Of a stretch of DNA of 64,000 bases, positions 43,006-50,877 are shown piece after piece. Source of the DNA: JACCTH01 sp963761985 (GTDB lineage: Bacteria > Actinomycetota > Acidimicrobiia > Spongiisociales > ZC4RG35). Within the stretch, counting starts at the first letter, position 1; every line of letters starts with the position of its first letter. A program made the translations under genes and the position numbers. The notes beneath the pieces are model-generated. The model saw only the letters and a program-made list of their open reading frames with translations. It searched no databases and was not told the origin of the DNA. The stretch covers positions 118,515 through 182,514 of the forward strand of contig CAVXIT010000001.1 in assembly GCA_963761985.1 (NCBI GenBank). The letters run 5' to 3'.

Positions 43006-43167
43006 TTTCTCCCCCGGAGGGGGAGTACCTGAGCGAAGCGAAGGGGTGGGCGTTTTCCCTAGCCGCGAAAGGATGTCTCCGTTTGAGCGGGCTCGAACGA
43101 AGCCACGTCTCAGCGCGGACCGCCCCCCTCCCGGCTACGCCGGCTCTCCCCCCTCCGGGGGGAGAAA
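43006..43167. repeat. MITE-like repeat, copy 2
   Basis: Left end TTTCTCCCCCGGAGGGGGAG then TACCTGAGCGAAGCGAAGG; right end CTCTCCCCCCTCCGGGGGG then AGAAA. The centre differs from copies 1 and 3. It overlaps the last codons of the RACo gene (stop at 43110) and occupies the whole space up to the mttB operator. Confidence 0.85.
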
Positions 43168-45080
43168 CTCGCAGCGGGAAGGGGCAGGACCTCAGATAGG
43201 CGTGGATAGCGATCGGACTTATGAGGGATCGCCATTGCCGCGACAAAGTGTTCCTGAAATCGGGGTTCGACTGCGGTCTCGACCTTCTCGACCGAAAGCG
43301 CGACCTCTTCGATTTCGCGCCGGGACTCGCCGGAAAGGAGGGCCATCATCGCCCCGACCCCGGCGGCGTTGCCGGCAGCCGACACCTTGGCCGGCTCGCA
43401 ATCGGGTACGAGTCCCAGGGCCATCGCGTAGATCGGATCAATGTGACTTCCAAACGCGCCGGCCAAGCGAATCTGGTCAACCTGCTCGACCCCCAGCTCG
43501 TCCATCAATAGGTCGCATCCGGCCCTGAGCGCGGCTTTGGCCAATTGGATCGCCCGCACATCGTTTTGGGTGATCAGGACCTCGGGAGCGTCGTGGAGAC
43601 GATACGAAAAAGTGCGCCCACTCGCGACAACTCGATCCAGGCCCGCGTCAATGAGGACACCGTCGGTTGTGATGACGCCTGCCAGGAACAACTCGACGAT
43701 CACCTCGATGATCCCCGAGCCACAGATCCCGGTTACCGCGGTGTCGTCGAAGCCCTCCTCGTCGGACCACATCTCCTGACCGATCACCTTGATTCGCGGT
43801 TTGAGGGTCTCGCGGTCAACCCGTACGCGCTCGATCGCGCCGGGCGCAGCCCTCTGCCCCGATGAGATCTGGGCGCCTTCGAAAGCAGGGCCGGTCGGCG
43901 ACGACGCGGCTAGGAGCCGCTCCTGGTTGCCAAGCACGATCTCGGCGTTGGTACCGACGTCAACCAGGAGTTGCACCGGTGCATTGCGGTGCGGCCCTTC
44001 GGAGAGAACGGCCCCGGCTGCATCTGCGCCGACATGTCCCGCGATGCAGGGCAGCGTGTAGACGGAGGCTCCCGGGTGGACTTCAAGACCCAGCGTCGAG
44101 GCGGGTGTCTCTAAGGCAGAAGTCGTGACGAGGGCGAAGGGCGCGGTGCCGAGCTCGCGTGGGTCAAAGCCCAGGAACAAGTGATGCATGATCGGGTTGC
44201 CGACCACTGCAAGTTCGAGGACGTCCTCGCGTTCCACTTCGGCTTCGGCAACGAGCTCGCCGATCACTTCGTTGAGAGCCTGGCGGACCGTCTCGGTGAG
44301 GCGCTTTTCGCCTCCTTCATTCATCATGACGTAGGACACACGGCTCATCAGGTCCTCCCCGAACCCAATTTGGGGATTCATCCGGCCGCTGCTGCTGAGG
44401 ATCGCGCCGGTGAAGAGATCGCAGAGATGACCGGCGATGGTGGTCGACCCGATGTCGAATGCCACCCCGAGCGCGCGATCCCGGAAGTCCGGCCAGATGG
44501 CGACCACCGCGTTCGCTCGCACCGCCAGCGTGACTTTCCAACTCCCTCGCCGAAGTGTGGTTTGCATTTCTCTGAGCACTTGTGGCGCAAATACGAGGTT
44601 TTCCAGGTTCCACTGTCCGGATAGCGCGAGCAGCACGCGCTCGGCATCGCCGGTGGGCGAAGCGAGATCGGGTTCGGCCACCTCGACGTAATAGAGCCGA
44701 ATAACCGGGTCAACCGGCAGGTTGTCGACCCCGGCCCGCTTGCGGATGACCTGCCGGTGTACCTGGCTTTCGGACGGCACATCGATGACGACGTCGTCCA
44801 TGATGTGGGCGGCGCAGCCGAGTCGGTAGCCCGGGAGGAGGGGACGGCGTCCGTGATAGTCGGCTTCGGTCGCTCCCGGCTGTGAGAGGCGCTCAGGATT
44901 GGCATCAATGCCGGGCCTGCTCCCGATCGTCACCTGGCAGCGCCCGCAGATCCCACGCCCTCCGCACACGGAGTCGAGGTCAACGCCCAGCACCCGCGCC
45001 GCGTCGAGCACCGTCGAACCGGCGGCAACCTTTCCTCGCCTGCCGGAAGGTGTAAAAACGACTTGGTGGCTATTGGCCAT
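43110..45080 (-). CDS. Corrinoid-protein reductive activator (RACo/RamA-type ASKHA protein with 2Fe-2S domain)
   Basis: About 656 residues from ATG 45080 (MANSHQVVFTPSGRRGK). The N-terminal ferredoxin domain has DSVCGGRGICGRCQVTIG with the fourth Cys in LGCAAHIMDD. The linker precedes a large ASKHA/DUF4445 ATPase part (FDIGSTTIAGHLCDL, VDVGTNAEIVLGN, TGICGSGIIEVIVELF, GAFGSHIDP). These proteins use ATP to reduce accidentally formed Co(II) corrinoid back to Co(I). The final about 20 residues (AASFSPRRGES ...) are encoded by repeat copy 2, so the natural C-terminus probably ended nearer LSEVLPLP. The 5' end is the left border of the tandem duplication. Confidence 0.88.
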   Translation of the reverse strand: MANSHQVVFTPSGRRGKVAAGSTVLDAARVLGVDLDSVCGGRGICGRCQVTIGSRPGIDANPERLSQPGATEADYHGRRPLLPGYRLGCAAHIMDDVVIDVPSESQVHRQVIRKRAGVDNLPVDPVIRLYYVEVAEPDLASPTGDAERVLLALSGQWNLENLVFAPQVLREMQTTLRRGSWKVTLAVRANAVVAIWPDFRDRALGVAFDIGSTTIAGHLCDLFTGAILSSSGRMNPQIGFGEDLMSRVSYVMMNEGGEKRLTETVRQALNEVIGELVAEAEVEREDVLELAVVGNPIMHHLFLGFDPRELGTAPFALVTTSALETPASTLGLEVHPGASVYTLPCIAGHVGADAAGAVLSEGPHRNAPVQLLVDVGTNAEIVLGNQERLLAASSPTGPAFEGAQISSGQRAAPGAIERVRVDRETLKPRIKVIGQEMWSDEEGFDDTAVTGICGSGIIEVIVELFLAGVITTDGVLIDAGLDRVVASGRTFSYRLHDAPEVLITQNDVRAIQLAKAALRAGCDLLMDELGVEQVDQIRLAGAFGSHIDPIYAMALGLVPDCEPAKVSAAGNAAGVGAMMALLSGESRREIEEVALSVEKVETAVEPRFQEHFVAAMAIPHKSDRYPRLSEVLPLPAASFSPRRGESRRSREGGGPR

Positions 45081-45118
45081 GTCAGGAAGTGTTAGCAGGG
45101 CGCTCCGAAGGGCGACTC

Positions 45119-46000
45119 TCAGCTTCGCCGCCGGCCTGGTCTCCGCTCGTTCTCGGTGGGAACGCGGTAGTTCCGGATCCAAGTAGCACAGTGAGGGTCC
45201 CGGCCCGCGAGTACGTCAGCGGCCAGAACCGCTTGGCGCACCTCGGCTTCGAGTGGATTGGTGATAGCCGAAGTCATGCCCGCGCCGATCGCCATCGAGA
45301 GGAAGGCCGCGTTGATCCCGGCCCGGTTCGGCAAACCAAAGCTGACGTTGGAGGCGCCGCACGTCGTGTTGACCCCGAGTTCGTTGCGCAACCGGCCGAC
45401 CAGATGAAACACTTGCCTGCCAGCGGTACCCATCGCACCGATCGGCATCACCAAGGGGTCGACAACGATGTCTTCTTTCCCAATTCCATAGTCGGCGGCG
45501 CGGTTCACGATCTTGCGCGCTACCTCGAAGCGGACGTCGGGATCCTCGGAGATACCGGTTTCATCGTTTGAAATTGCCACTACTGCCGCTCCATATTTAG
45601 CGACGAGGGGGAGGACCCGTTCGAGCCGGTCCTCTTCTCCGGTCACCGAGTTGAGGAGTGGTTTTCCCTTGTAAACCGCGAGCCCAGCTTCAAGCGCCTC
45701 GACGATGGAAGAGTCAATCGACAGAGGAACGTCGGTGAGCGACTGCACCAACTCGATCGCTTTTGCCAGAAGCGCCGGTTCGTCAGCCAGCGGAATCCCG
45801 GCATTGACATCGAGCATCGGGGCGCCGGCGTCAACCTGTGCAATGGTGTCGGACTCGATGCGCGAAAAGTTGCCTTCGCGCATCTCGGCGGCGAGCTGTT
45901 TCCGACCGGTGGGATTGATGCGCTCGCCAATGATCACAAACGGACGCTCGAAACCGATGACGACCTCGCGGGTCGCCGAGGAGACAACCGTGTCGGTCAT
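45119..46000 (-). CDS. Methyltetrahydrofolate:corrinoid methyltransferase (MtgA/AcsE-like), copy 1
   Basis: 293 residues of the pterin-binding TIM barrel: PFVIIGERINPTGRKQLAAEM, DAGAPMLDVNAGIP, VPLSIDSSIVEALEAGL, GKPLLNSVTGEE, VVAISNDETGI, DIVVDPLVMPIG and TTCGASNVSFGLPNR. It moves the methyl group between the corrinoid protein and THF. Here the likely direction is corrinoid to THF. The start overlaps the stop of the PF13769-like gene (ATGA). It lies 38 bases before the RACo start. Its protein is identical to copy 2 (48314-49195). Confidence 0.92.
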   Translation of the reverse strand: MTDTVVSSATREVVIGFERPFVIIGERINPTGRKQLAAEMREGNFSRIESDTIAQVDAGAPMLDVNAGIPLADEPALLAKAIELVQSLTDVPLSIDSSIVEALEAGLAVYKGKPLLNSVTGEEDRLERVLPLVAKYGAAVVAISNDETGISEDPDVRFEVARKIVNRAADYGIGKEDIVVDPLVMPIGAMGTAGRQVFHLVGRLRNELGVNTTCGASNVSFGLPNRAGINAAFLSMAIGAGMTSAITNPLEAEVRQAVLAADVLAGRDPHCATWIRNYRVPTENERRPGRRRS

Positions 46001-46293
46001 TTCGTGCCCCCCCGGCTTGCCAGATCGTTGAGAACCTCGGAAGTGAATTCGGCCTCCAGTCGAGTCGCTTCGAGTTCGGCTTCGGATTCAAGGTCGTCTC
46101 CACAGGGCCGCGCATCGCGTGCCCACTCATTCAGATACTCGTCGGTGCCAAACAAGCCGGCATACATGGCGGCTCGATCGATCGCCACCTGGAAACGAGG
46201 GGAAAGCTCGCGACGGGCGGCCTCGCGACCACGCTTCGCCACGACCTGGGCCGGGATGTCGCGCCAGCGAATGACGGTCAGCTCTGCGCTCAC
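45997..46293 (-). CDS. PF13769-type ('virulence factor') small protein, copy 1
   Basis: 98 residues from GTG 46293: VSAELTVIRWRDIPAQVVAKRG ... FQVAIDRAAMYAGL ... DEYLNEWAR. This small family travels with MttB/corrinoid clusters in alphaproteobacteria and actinobacteria; the name is historical and the function is unknown. GTGA overlap with DUF1638 upstream and ATGA overlap with the methyltransferase downstream show strict coupling. Longer frames in this phase are shadows of DUF1638. Confidence 0.8.
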   Translation of the reverse strand: MSAELTVIRWRDIPAQVVAKRGREAARRELSPRFQVAIDRAAMYAGLFGTDEYLNEWARDARPCGDDLESEAELEATRLEAEFTSEVLNDLASRGGTK

Positions 46294-46889
46294 CGAGTTC
46301 GATCCGAGGCCACCAATAGAGCCGGTTGAAAGTCTCCGTAGCCCACATGTTGATGTTCGAAGTCGAGACCGAGACGTTCGGCGGCGGCCCGAGCCTTTTC
46401 GACCAGGGCGGGAGAGTCGATCTGAGATAGATAGATCAGGCGGCGGTAGTTGCCGAAGTAGTCGTCGCGGAGTTGGGGCCACCGGTCGAGCCCGAGCCCG
46501 CCCCACACCAGTCGATCGAAATGCTTGGCGAGGAAGTCGGTGAGATAGAAAGTCGCAGGGTCGGCATCGTGGAGCGCGGCGAAGTTGGTGGCACCAGCGA
46601 AGAACTCGTAACAATGGGCTCCCGGCAGCCGATCGATACCACGTTCTTCCAGCAGTCGATCGAGTTCGCCGCCCGTCCCGCAGTCGGCGTAGCCGACAAA
46701 GATATTTCGGTAGCGCCCGGCGGCACGGTCGAGGCGTTCGGCGACAGCCGCGGTGATCTTCTTCGGCGTGTTGTGGAGCGAGGCCGGCAGGCATTCGACA
46801 TCGACCCAGTGCAGGCCGCTGCCTTTGATGACGTCCATCATTTCCCTGGCCAGGGCCCCACAGGCGATGACCAGCACCCGCTCGCTCAC
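46290..46889 (-). CDS. DUF1638 protein, copy 1
   Basis: 199 residues: VLVIACGALAREMMDVIKGSGLHWVDVECLPASLHNTPKKI, NIFVGYADCGTGGELDRLLEE and LPGAHCYEFFAG. Conserved cysteines at about 10, 33, 70 and 92 suggest metal or corrinoid-related chemistry, but no activity is known to me. It is found beside corrinoid methyltransferases. The start is GTG 46889, overlapping the corrinoid protein stop (GTGA). Confidence 0.85.
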   Translation of the reverse strand: MSERVLVIACGALAREMMDVIKGSGLHWVDVECLPASLHNTPKKITAAVAERLDRAAGRYRNIFVGYADCGTGGELDRLLEERGIDRLPGAHCYEFFAGATNFAALHDADPATFYLTDFLAKHFDRLVWGGLGLDRWPQLRDDYFGNYRRLIYLSQIDSPALVEKARAAAERLGLDFEHQHVGYGDFQPALLVASDRTR

Positions 46890-47587
46890 GGGTCTTCTCC
46901 CGCGGTCAGTCGTCGGGCCAGCACCAAAGCGGAAGCGGTTTCAGCGGCCACGGCGGCGTCACGGCAGTAAGCATCTGCCCCCACCGCCTTGCCGAACTCC
47001 TCGTTGAGCGGAGCTCCCCCGACCAGCACGATGTATTTGTCGCGCATGCCCCGTTCCTTGAGGGCATCGATCACGACCTTCATGTAGGGCATGGTTGTCG
47101 TGAGCAGTGCCGACATACCCAAGATCTCAGGCTGGTGCTCCTCGAGGGCGGCGATGAACTTTTCGGCGTCGGTGTTGATCCCCAGGTTGATGACCTCAAA
47201 TCCGGCACCTTCGAGCATCATCGCCACGAGGTTCTTCCCGATGTCGTGAATGTCGCCCTTGACCGTTCCAATCACGACCTTGCCGATGGTCTGCGCACCC
47301 GTTTCGGCCAGCAGCGGGCGGAGGATTTCCATCCCGGCCTTCATCGCGTTGGCCGCTAGCAAGACCTCAGGAACGAAGAGGATCCCGTCGCGAAAGTCGA
47401 TGCCGACGATCCGCATACCTTCCACGAGGGCGTCGTTCAGAACAGCCTGGGGGTCCCAGCCGCGGGAGAGCAGAATGTTCGTTCCCTCCACGATCTCAGG
47501 AGCGAGACCGTCGTAGAGGTCGTCGTGCATCTGGGTAACAAGATCTGCGTCTGCCAGCGAGTTGAGGTCGAGTTCGTCTTCAGCCAT
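46886..47587 (-). CDS. Methyltransferase cognate corrinoid protein (MttC/MtbC-like), copy 1
   Basis: 233 residues. The N-terminal helical cap (about 15-95: EIVEGTNILLSRGWDPQAVLNDALVEGM) precedes the Rossmann B12 domain with the lower-ligand motif GDIHDIGKNLVAMMLEGAGFEVINLG, then LGMSALLTTTMPYMKVVIDAL and VGGAPLNEEFGKAVGADAYCRDA. It carries the methyl group from MttB to the THF methyltransferase. It is the first gene of the operon. A promoter/operator region of 95 bases separates it from divergent selD. Confidence 0.95.
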   Translation of the reverse strand: MAEDELDLNSLADADLVTQMHDDLYDGLAPEIVEGTNILLSRGWDPQAVLNDALVEGMRIVGIDFRDGILFVPEVLLAANAMKAGMEILRPLLAETGAQTIGKVVIGTVKGDIHDIGKNLVAMMLEGAGFEVINLGINTDAEKFIAALEEHQPEILGMSALLTTTMPYMKVVIDALKERGMRDKYIVLVGGAPLNEEFGKAVGADAYCRDAAVAAETASALVLARRLTAGEDP

Positions 47588-47597
47588 TGTCTTTGCT

Positions 47598-47634
47598 CCG
47601 TTCCACGATATGGGACGGTTCTGTATAACGGAAC
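47598..47634. promoter_or_regulatory. Twin palindromes between corrinoid protein and selD, copy 1
   Basis: CCGTTCC-N7-GGGACGG (47598-47618) is directly followed by GTTCTG-N5-CGGAAC (47618-47634), each with one mismatch. GTTCC/GGAAC half-sites with a 5-7 base spacer fit IclR-family operators. The same pair recurs in copy 2. It could control the divergent corrinoid operon and selD. Confidence 0.5.
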
Positions 47635-47682
47635 ATTACTAGAGCCCCATTCGCAGCGCATTGAGATCTTTACCCTCTGCTC

Positions 47683-48167
47683 GTGACCTCCGCCACCAGG
47701 CTGACATCGCTCTCGCACGGCGCCGGATGCGCCTGCAAGTTGAGTCCCGATGAATTGGCCGAGATCATCGGACCCCTCGCCGGCCATCCGGCCTATGCGT
47801 CTCCTCAACTCCTCGTCGGGGTAGGGACCTCGGACGACGCCGGGGTGTGGAAACTCGACGGGGGCCAACACCTCGTGCAAACCGTCGATTTCTTCACGCC
47901 GATTGTCGACGATCCCTTCGATTGGGGACGGATCGCCGCCGCCAATGCCCTCTCGGACGTATATGCCATGGGGGGCAGACCCATCTCTGCTCTCCAGGTA
48001 GTGGCGTGGCCGCGGACCGGGCTGGCCTTCAGCATCCTCGCTGACGTGCTCCGCGGTGGTGCGGACGTGATGCACGCGAGCGGCACGACGATCGTGGGTG
48101 GACACTCGATCGATGACCCCGAGCCCAAATATGGTTTTGCGGTTACTGGCTTGGTTGCGAAGCCGAT
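47683..48167 (+). pseudogene. selD: Truncated selD (5' fragment created by the duplication)
   Basis: The first 161 codons match intact selD at 50878, including GAGCACKL (catalytic Cys and Lys) and the start of the ATP-binding region. At 48168 the sequence switches to the RACo 5' region and the frame runs on through 97 unrelated codons to 48459. The C-terminal half of SelD is missing, so the product is unlikely to be active. Confidence 0.88.
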
Positions 48168-48275
48168 GTCGAGGTCAACGCCCAGCACCCGCGCCGCGTC
48201 GAGCACCGTCGAACCGGCGGCAACCTTTCCTCGCCTGCCGGAAGGTGTAAAAACGACTTGGTGGCTATTGGCCAT
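48168..48275 (-). pseudogene. RACo 5' fragment (first 36 codons)
   Basis: Starts like the intact gene (MANSHQVVFTPSGRRGK ... DAARVLGVDLD) and is cut at the duplication junction. The frame continues antisense through truncated selD to 47805. It has no ferredoxin cysteines or ATPase part and is almost certainly non-functional. It marks the end of the second corrinoid operon copy. Confidence 0.88.
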
Positions 48276-48313
48276 GTCAGGAAGTGTTAGCAGGGCGCTC
48301 CGAAGGGCGACTC

Positions 48314-49195
48314 TCAGCTTCGCCGCCGGCCTGGTCTCCGCTCGTTCTCGGTGGGAACGCGGTAGTTCCGGATCCAAGTCGCACAGTGAGGGTCCCGGCC
48401 GGCGAGTACGTCAGCGGCCAGAACCGCTTGGCGCACCTCGGCTTCGAGTGGATTGGTGATAGCCGAAGTCATGCCCGCGCCGATCGCCATCGAGAGGAAG
48501 GCCGCGTTGATCCCAGCCCGGTTCGGCAAACCAAAGCTGACGTTGGAGGCGCCGCACGTCGTGTTGACCCCGAGTTCGTTGCGCAACCGGCCGACCAGAT
48601 GAAACACTTGCCTGCCAGCGGTACCCATCGCACCGATCGGCATCACCAAGGGGTCGACAACGATGTCTTCTTTCCCAATTCCATAGTCGGCGGCGCGGTT
48701 CACGATCTTGCGCGCCACCTCGAAGCGGACGTCGGGATCCTCGGAGATACCGGTTTCATCGTTTGAAATTGCCACTACTGCCGCTCCATATTTAGCGACG
48801 AGGGGGAGGACCCGTTCGAGCCGGTCCTCTTCTCCGGTCACCGAGTTGAGGAGTGGTTTTCCCTTGTAAACCGCGAGCCCAGCTTCAAGCGCCTCGACGA
48901 TGGAAGAGTCAATCGACAGAGGAACGTCGGTGAGCGACTGCACCAACTCGATCGCTTTTGCCAGAAGCGCCGGTTCGTCAGCCAGCGGAATCCCGGCATT
49001 GACATCGAGCATCGGGGCGCCGGCGTCAACCTGTGCAATGGTGTCGGACTCGATGCGCGAAAAGTTGCCTTCGCGCATCTCGGCGGCGAGCTGTTTCCGA
49101 CCGGTGGGATTGATGCGCTCGCCAATGATCACAAACGGACGCTCGAAACCGATGACGACCTCGCGGGTCGCCGAGGAGACAACCGTGTCGGTCAT
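48314..49195 (-). CDS. Methyltetrahydrofolate:corrinoid methyltransferase, copy 2
   Basis: 293 residues, identical as protein to copy 1 (45119-46000), with all base differences silent. The pterin-binding motifs GERINPTGRK, LSIDSSIVEALEAG and DPLVMPIG are intact. It is followed only by the RACo fragment, so this operon copy depends on the single RACo and MttB genes downstream of copy 1. Coupled by ATGA to the PF13769-like gene. Confidence 0.92.
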   Translation of the reverse strand: MTDTVVSSATREVVIGFERPFVIIGERINPTGRKQLAAEMREGNFSRIESDTIAQVDAGAPMLDVNAGIPLADEPALLAKAIELVQSLTDVPLSIDSSIVEALEAGLAVYKGKPLLNSVTGEEDRLERVLPLVAKYGAAVVAISNDETGISEDPDVRFEVARKIVNRAADYGIGKEDIVVDPLVMPIGAMGTAGRQVFHLVGRLRNELGVNTTCGASNVSFGLPNRAGINAAFLSMAIGAGMTSAITNPLEAEVRQAVLAADVLAGRDPHCATWIRNYRVPTENERRPGRRRS

Positions 49196-49488
49196 TTCGT
49201 GCCCCCCCGGCTTGCCAGATCGTTGAGAACCTCGGAAGTGAATTCGGCCTCCAGCCGAGTCGCTTCGAGTTCGGCTTCGGATTCAAGGTCGTCTCCACAG
49301 GGCCGCGCATCGCGTGCCCACTCATTCAGATATTCGTCGGTGCCAAACAAGCCGGCATACATGGCGGCTCGATCGATCGCCACCTGGAAACGAGGGGAAA
49401 GCTCGCGACGGGCGGCCTCGCGACCACGCTTCGCCACGACCTGGGCCGGGATGTCGCGCCAGCGAATGACGGTCAGCTCTGCGCTCAC
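49192..49488 (-). CDS. PF13769-type small protein, copy 2
   Basis: 98 residues, identical to copy 1 (45997-46293), with GTG start and the same GTGA and ATGA overlaps with its neighbours. Function unknown. Confidence 0.8.
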   Translation of the reverse strand: MSAELTVIRWRDIPAQVVAKRGREAARRELSPRFQVAIDRAAMYAGLFGTDEYLNEWARDARPCGDDLESEAELEATRLEAEFTSEVLNDLASRGGTK

Positions 49489-50084
49489 CGAGTTCGATCC
49501 GAGGCCACCAGTAGAGCCGGTTGAAAGTCTCCGTAGCCCACATGTTGATGTTCGAAGTCGAGACCGAGACGTTCGGCGGCGGCCCGAGCCTTTTCGACCA
49601 GGGCGGGAGAGTCGATCTGAGATAGATAGATCAGGCGGCGGTAGTTGCCGAAGTAGTCGTCGCGGAGTTGGGGCCACCGGTCGAGCCCGAGCCCGCCCCA
49701 CACCAGTCGATCGAAATGCTTGGCGAGGAAGTCGGTGAGATAGAAAGTCGCAGGGTCGGCATCGTGGAGCGCGGCGAAGTTGGTGGCACCAGCGAAGAAC
49801 TCGTAACAATGGGCTCCCGGCAGCCGATCGATACCACGTTCTTCCAGCAGTCGATCGAGTTCACCGCCCGTCCCGCAGTCGGCGTAGCCGACAAAGATAT
49901 TTCGGTAGCGCCCGGCGGCACGGTCGAGGCGTTCGGCGACAGCCGCGGTGATCTTCTTCGGCGTGTTGTGGAGCGAGGCCGGCAGGCATTCGACATCGAC
50001 CCAGTGCAGGCCGCTGCCTTTGATGACGTCCATCATTTCCCTGGCCAGGGCCCCACAGGCGATGACCAGCACCCGCTCGCTCAC
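49485..50084 (-). CDS. DUF1638 protein, copy 2
   Basis: 199 residues, identical as protein to copy 1 (46290-46889) although the DNA differs at several third positions. It keeps the VIACGALAREMM and GYADCGTGGELD motifs and the GTGA overlap with the corrinoid protein gene. Function unknown; a conserved companion of corrinoid methyltransferases. Confidence 0.85.
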   Translation of the reverse strand: MSERVLVIACGALAREMMDVIKGSGLHWVDVECLPASLHNTPKKITAAVAERLDRAAGRYRNIFVGYADCGTGGELDRLLEERGIDRLPGAHCYEFFAGATNFAALHDADPATFYLTDFLAKHFDRLVWGGLGLDRWPQLRDDYFGNYRRLIYLSQIDSPALVEKARAAAERLGLDFEHQHVGYGDFQPALLVASDRTR

Positions 50085-50782
50085 GGGTCTTCTCCCGCGG
50101 TCAGTCGTCGGGCCAGCACCAAAGCGGAGGCGGTTTCAGCGGCCACGGCGGCGTCACGGCAGTAAGCATCTGCCCCCACCGCCTTGCCGAACTCCTCGTT
50201 GAGCGGAGCTCCCCCGACCAGCACGATGTATTTGTCGCGCATGCCCCGTTCCTTGAGGGCATCGATCACGACCTTCATGTAGGGCATGGTTGTCGTGAGC
50301 AGTGCCGACATACCCAAGATCTCAGGCTGGTGCTCCTCGAGGGCGGCGATGAACTTTTCGGCGTCGGTGTTGATCCCAAGGTTGATGACCTCGAATCCGG
50401 CACCTTCGAGCATCATCGCCACGAGGTTCTTCCCGATGTCGTGAATGTCGCCCTTGACCGTTCCAATCACGACCTTGCCGATGGTCTGCGCACCCGTTTC
50501 GGCCAGCAGCGGGCGGAGGATTTCCATCCCGGCCTTCATCGCGTTGGCCGCTAGCAAGACCTCAGGAACGAAGAGGATCCCGTCGCGAAAGTCGATGCCG
50601 ACGATCCGCATACCTTCCACGAGGGCATCGTTCAGAACCGCCTGGGGGTCCCAGCCGCGGGAGAGCAGAATGTTCGTTCCCTCCACGATCTCAGGAGCGA
50701 GACCGTCGTAGAGGTCGTCGTGCATCTGGGTGACAAGATCTGCGTCTGCCAGCGAGTTGAGGTCGAGTTCGTCTTCAGCCAT
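50081..50782 (-). CDS. Methyltransferase cognate corrinoid protein, copy 2
   Basis: 233 residues, identical as protein to copy 1 (46886-47587). It has the B12-binding GDIHDIGKN motif and helical cap. It has its own copy of the operator region (50793-50829) and is divergent from the intact selD. Two identical copies should raise the dosage of corrinoid carrier relative to MttB and RACo. Confidence 0.95.
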   Translation of the reverse strand: MAEDELDLNSLADADLVTQMHDDLYDGLAPEIVEGTNILLSRGWDPQAVLNDALVEGMRIVGIDFRDGILFVPEVLLAANAMKAGMEILRPLLAETGAQTIGKVVIGTVKGDIHDIGKNLVAMMLEGAGFEVINLGINTDAEKFIAALEEHQPEILGMSALLTTTMPYMKVVIDALKERGMRDKYIVLVGGAPLNEEFGKAVGADAYCRDAAVAAETASALVLARRLTAGEDP

Positions 50783-50792
50783 TGTCTTTGCT

Positions 50793-50829
50793 CCGTTCCA
50801 CGATATGGGACGGTTCTGTATAACGGAAC
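50793..50829. promoter_or_regulatory. Twin palindromes between corrinoid protein and selD, copy 2
   Basis: Same arrangement as 47598-47634: CCGTTCC-N7-GGGACGG followed by GTTCTG-N5-CGGAAC. Both palindromes are unchanged between the copies, while nearby bases differ. Confidence 0.5.
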
Positions 50830-50877
50830 ATTACTAGAGCCCCCTTCGCAGCGCATTGAGATCTTTACCCTCTGCTC

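Larger units (their letters stand above)
44973..48167. repeat. Tandem duplication, unit 1 (3,195 bp)
   Basis: This unit is repeated head-to-tail at 48168-51362 with a constant offset of 3,195. It contains the RACo 5' end, the methyl-THF methyltransferase, the PF13769-like gene, DUF1638, the corrinoid protein, the intergenic operator and the first 161 codons of selD. Differences are scattered single bases, roughly twenty seen by eye (for example 45185 A versus 48380 C; 46316 A versus 49511 G). Confidence 0.95.

Noticed and set aside
43110..45182. 690-codon RACo starting at 45182
   Set aside because: The extra 34 codons are basic and unlike the family; ATG 45080 directly precedes the ferredoxin domain.
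45997..46794. 265-codon ORF covering the PF13769-like gene
   Set aside because: Its N-terminal two thirds is an Arg-rich shadow of DUF1638 in another phase. The GTG at 46293 with GTGA coupling is the credible start.
47683..48459. 258-codon SelD variant as a functional protein
   Set aside because: After codon 161 the sequence is antisense RACo DNA; the SelD C-terminal domain is absent.
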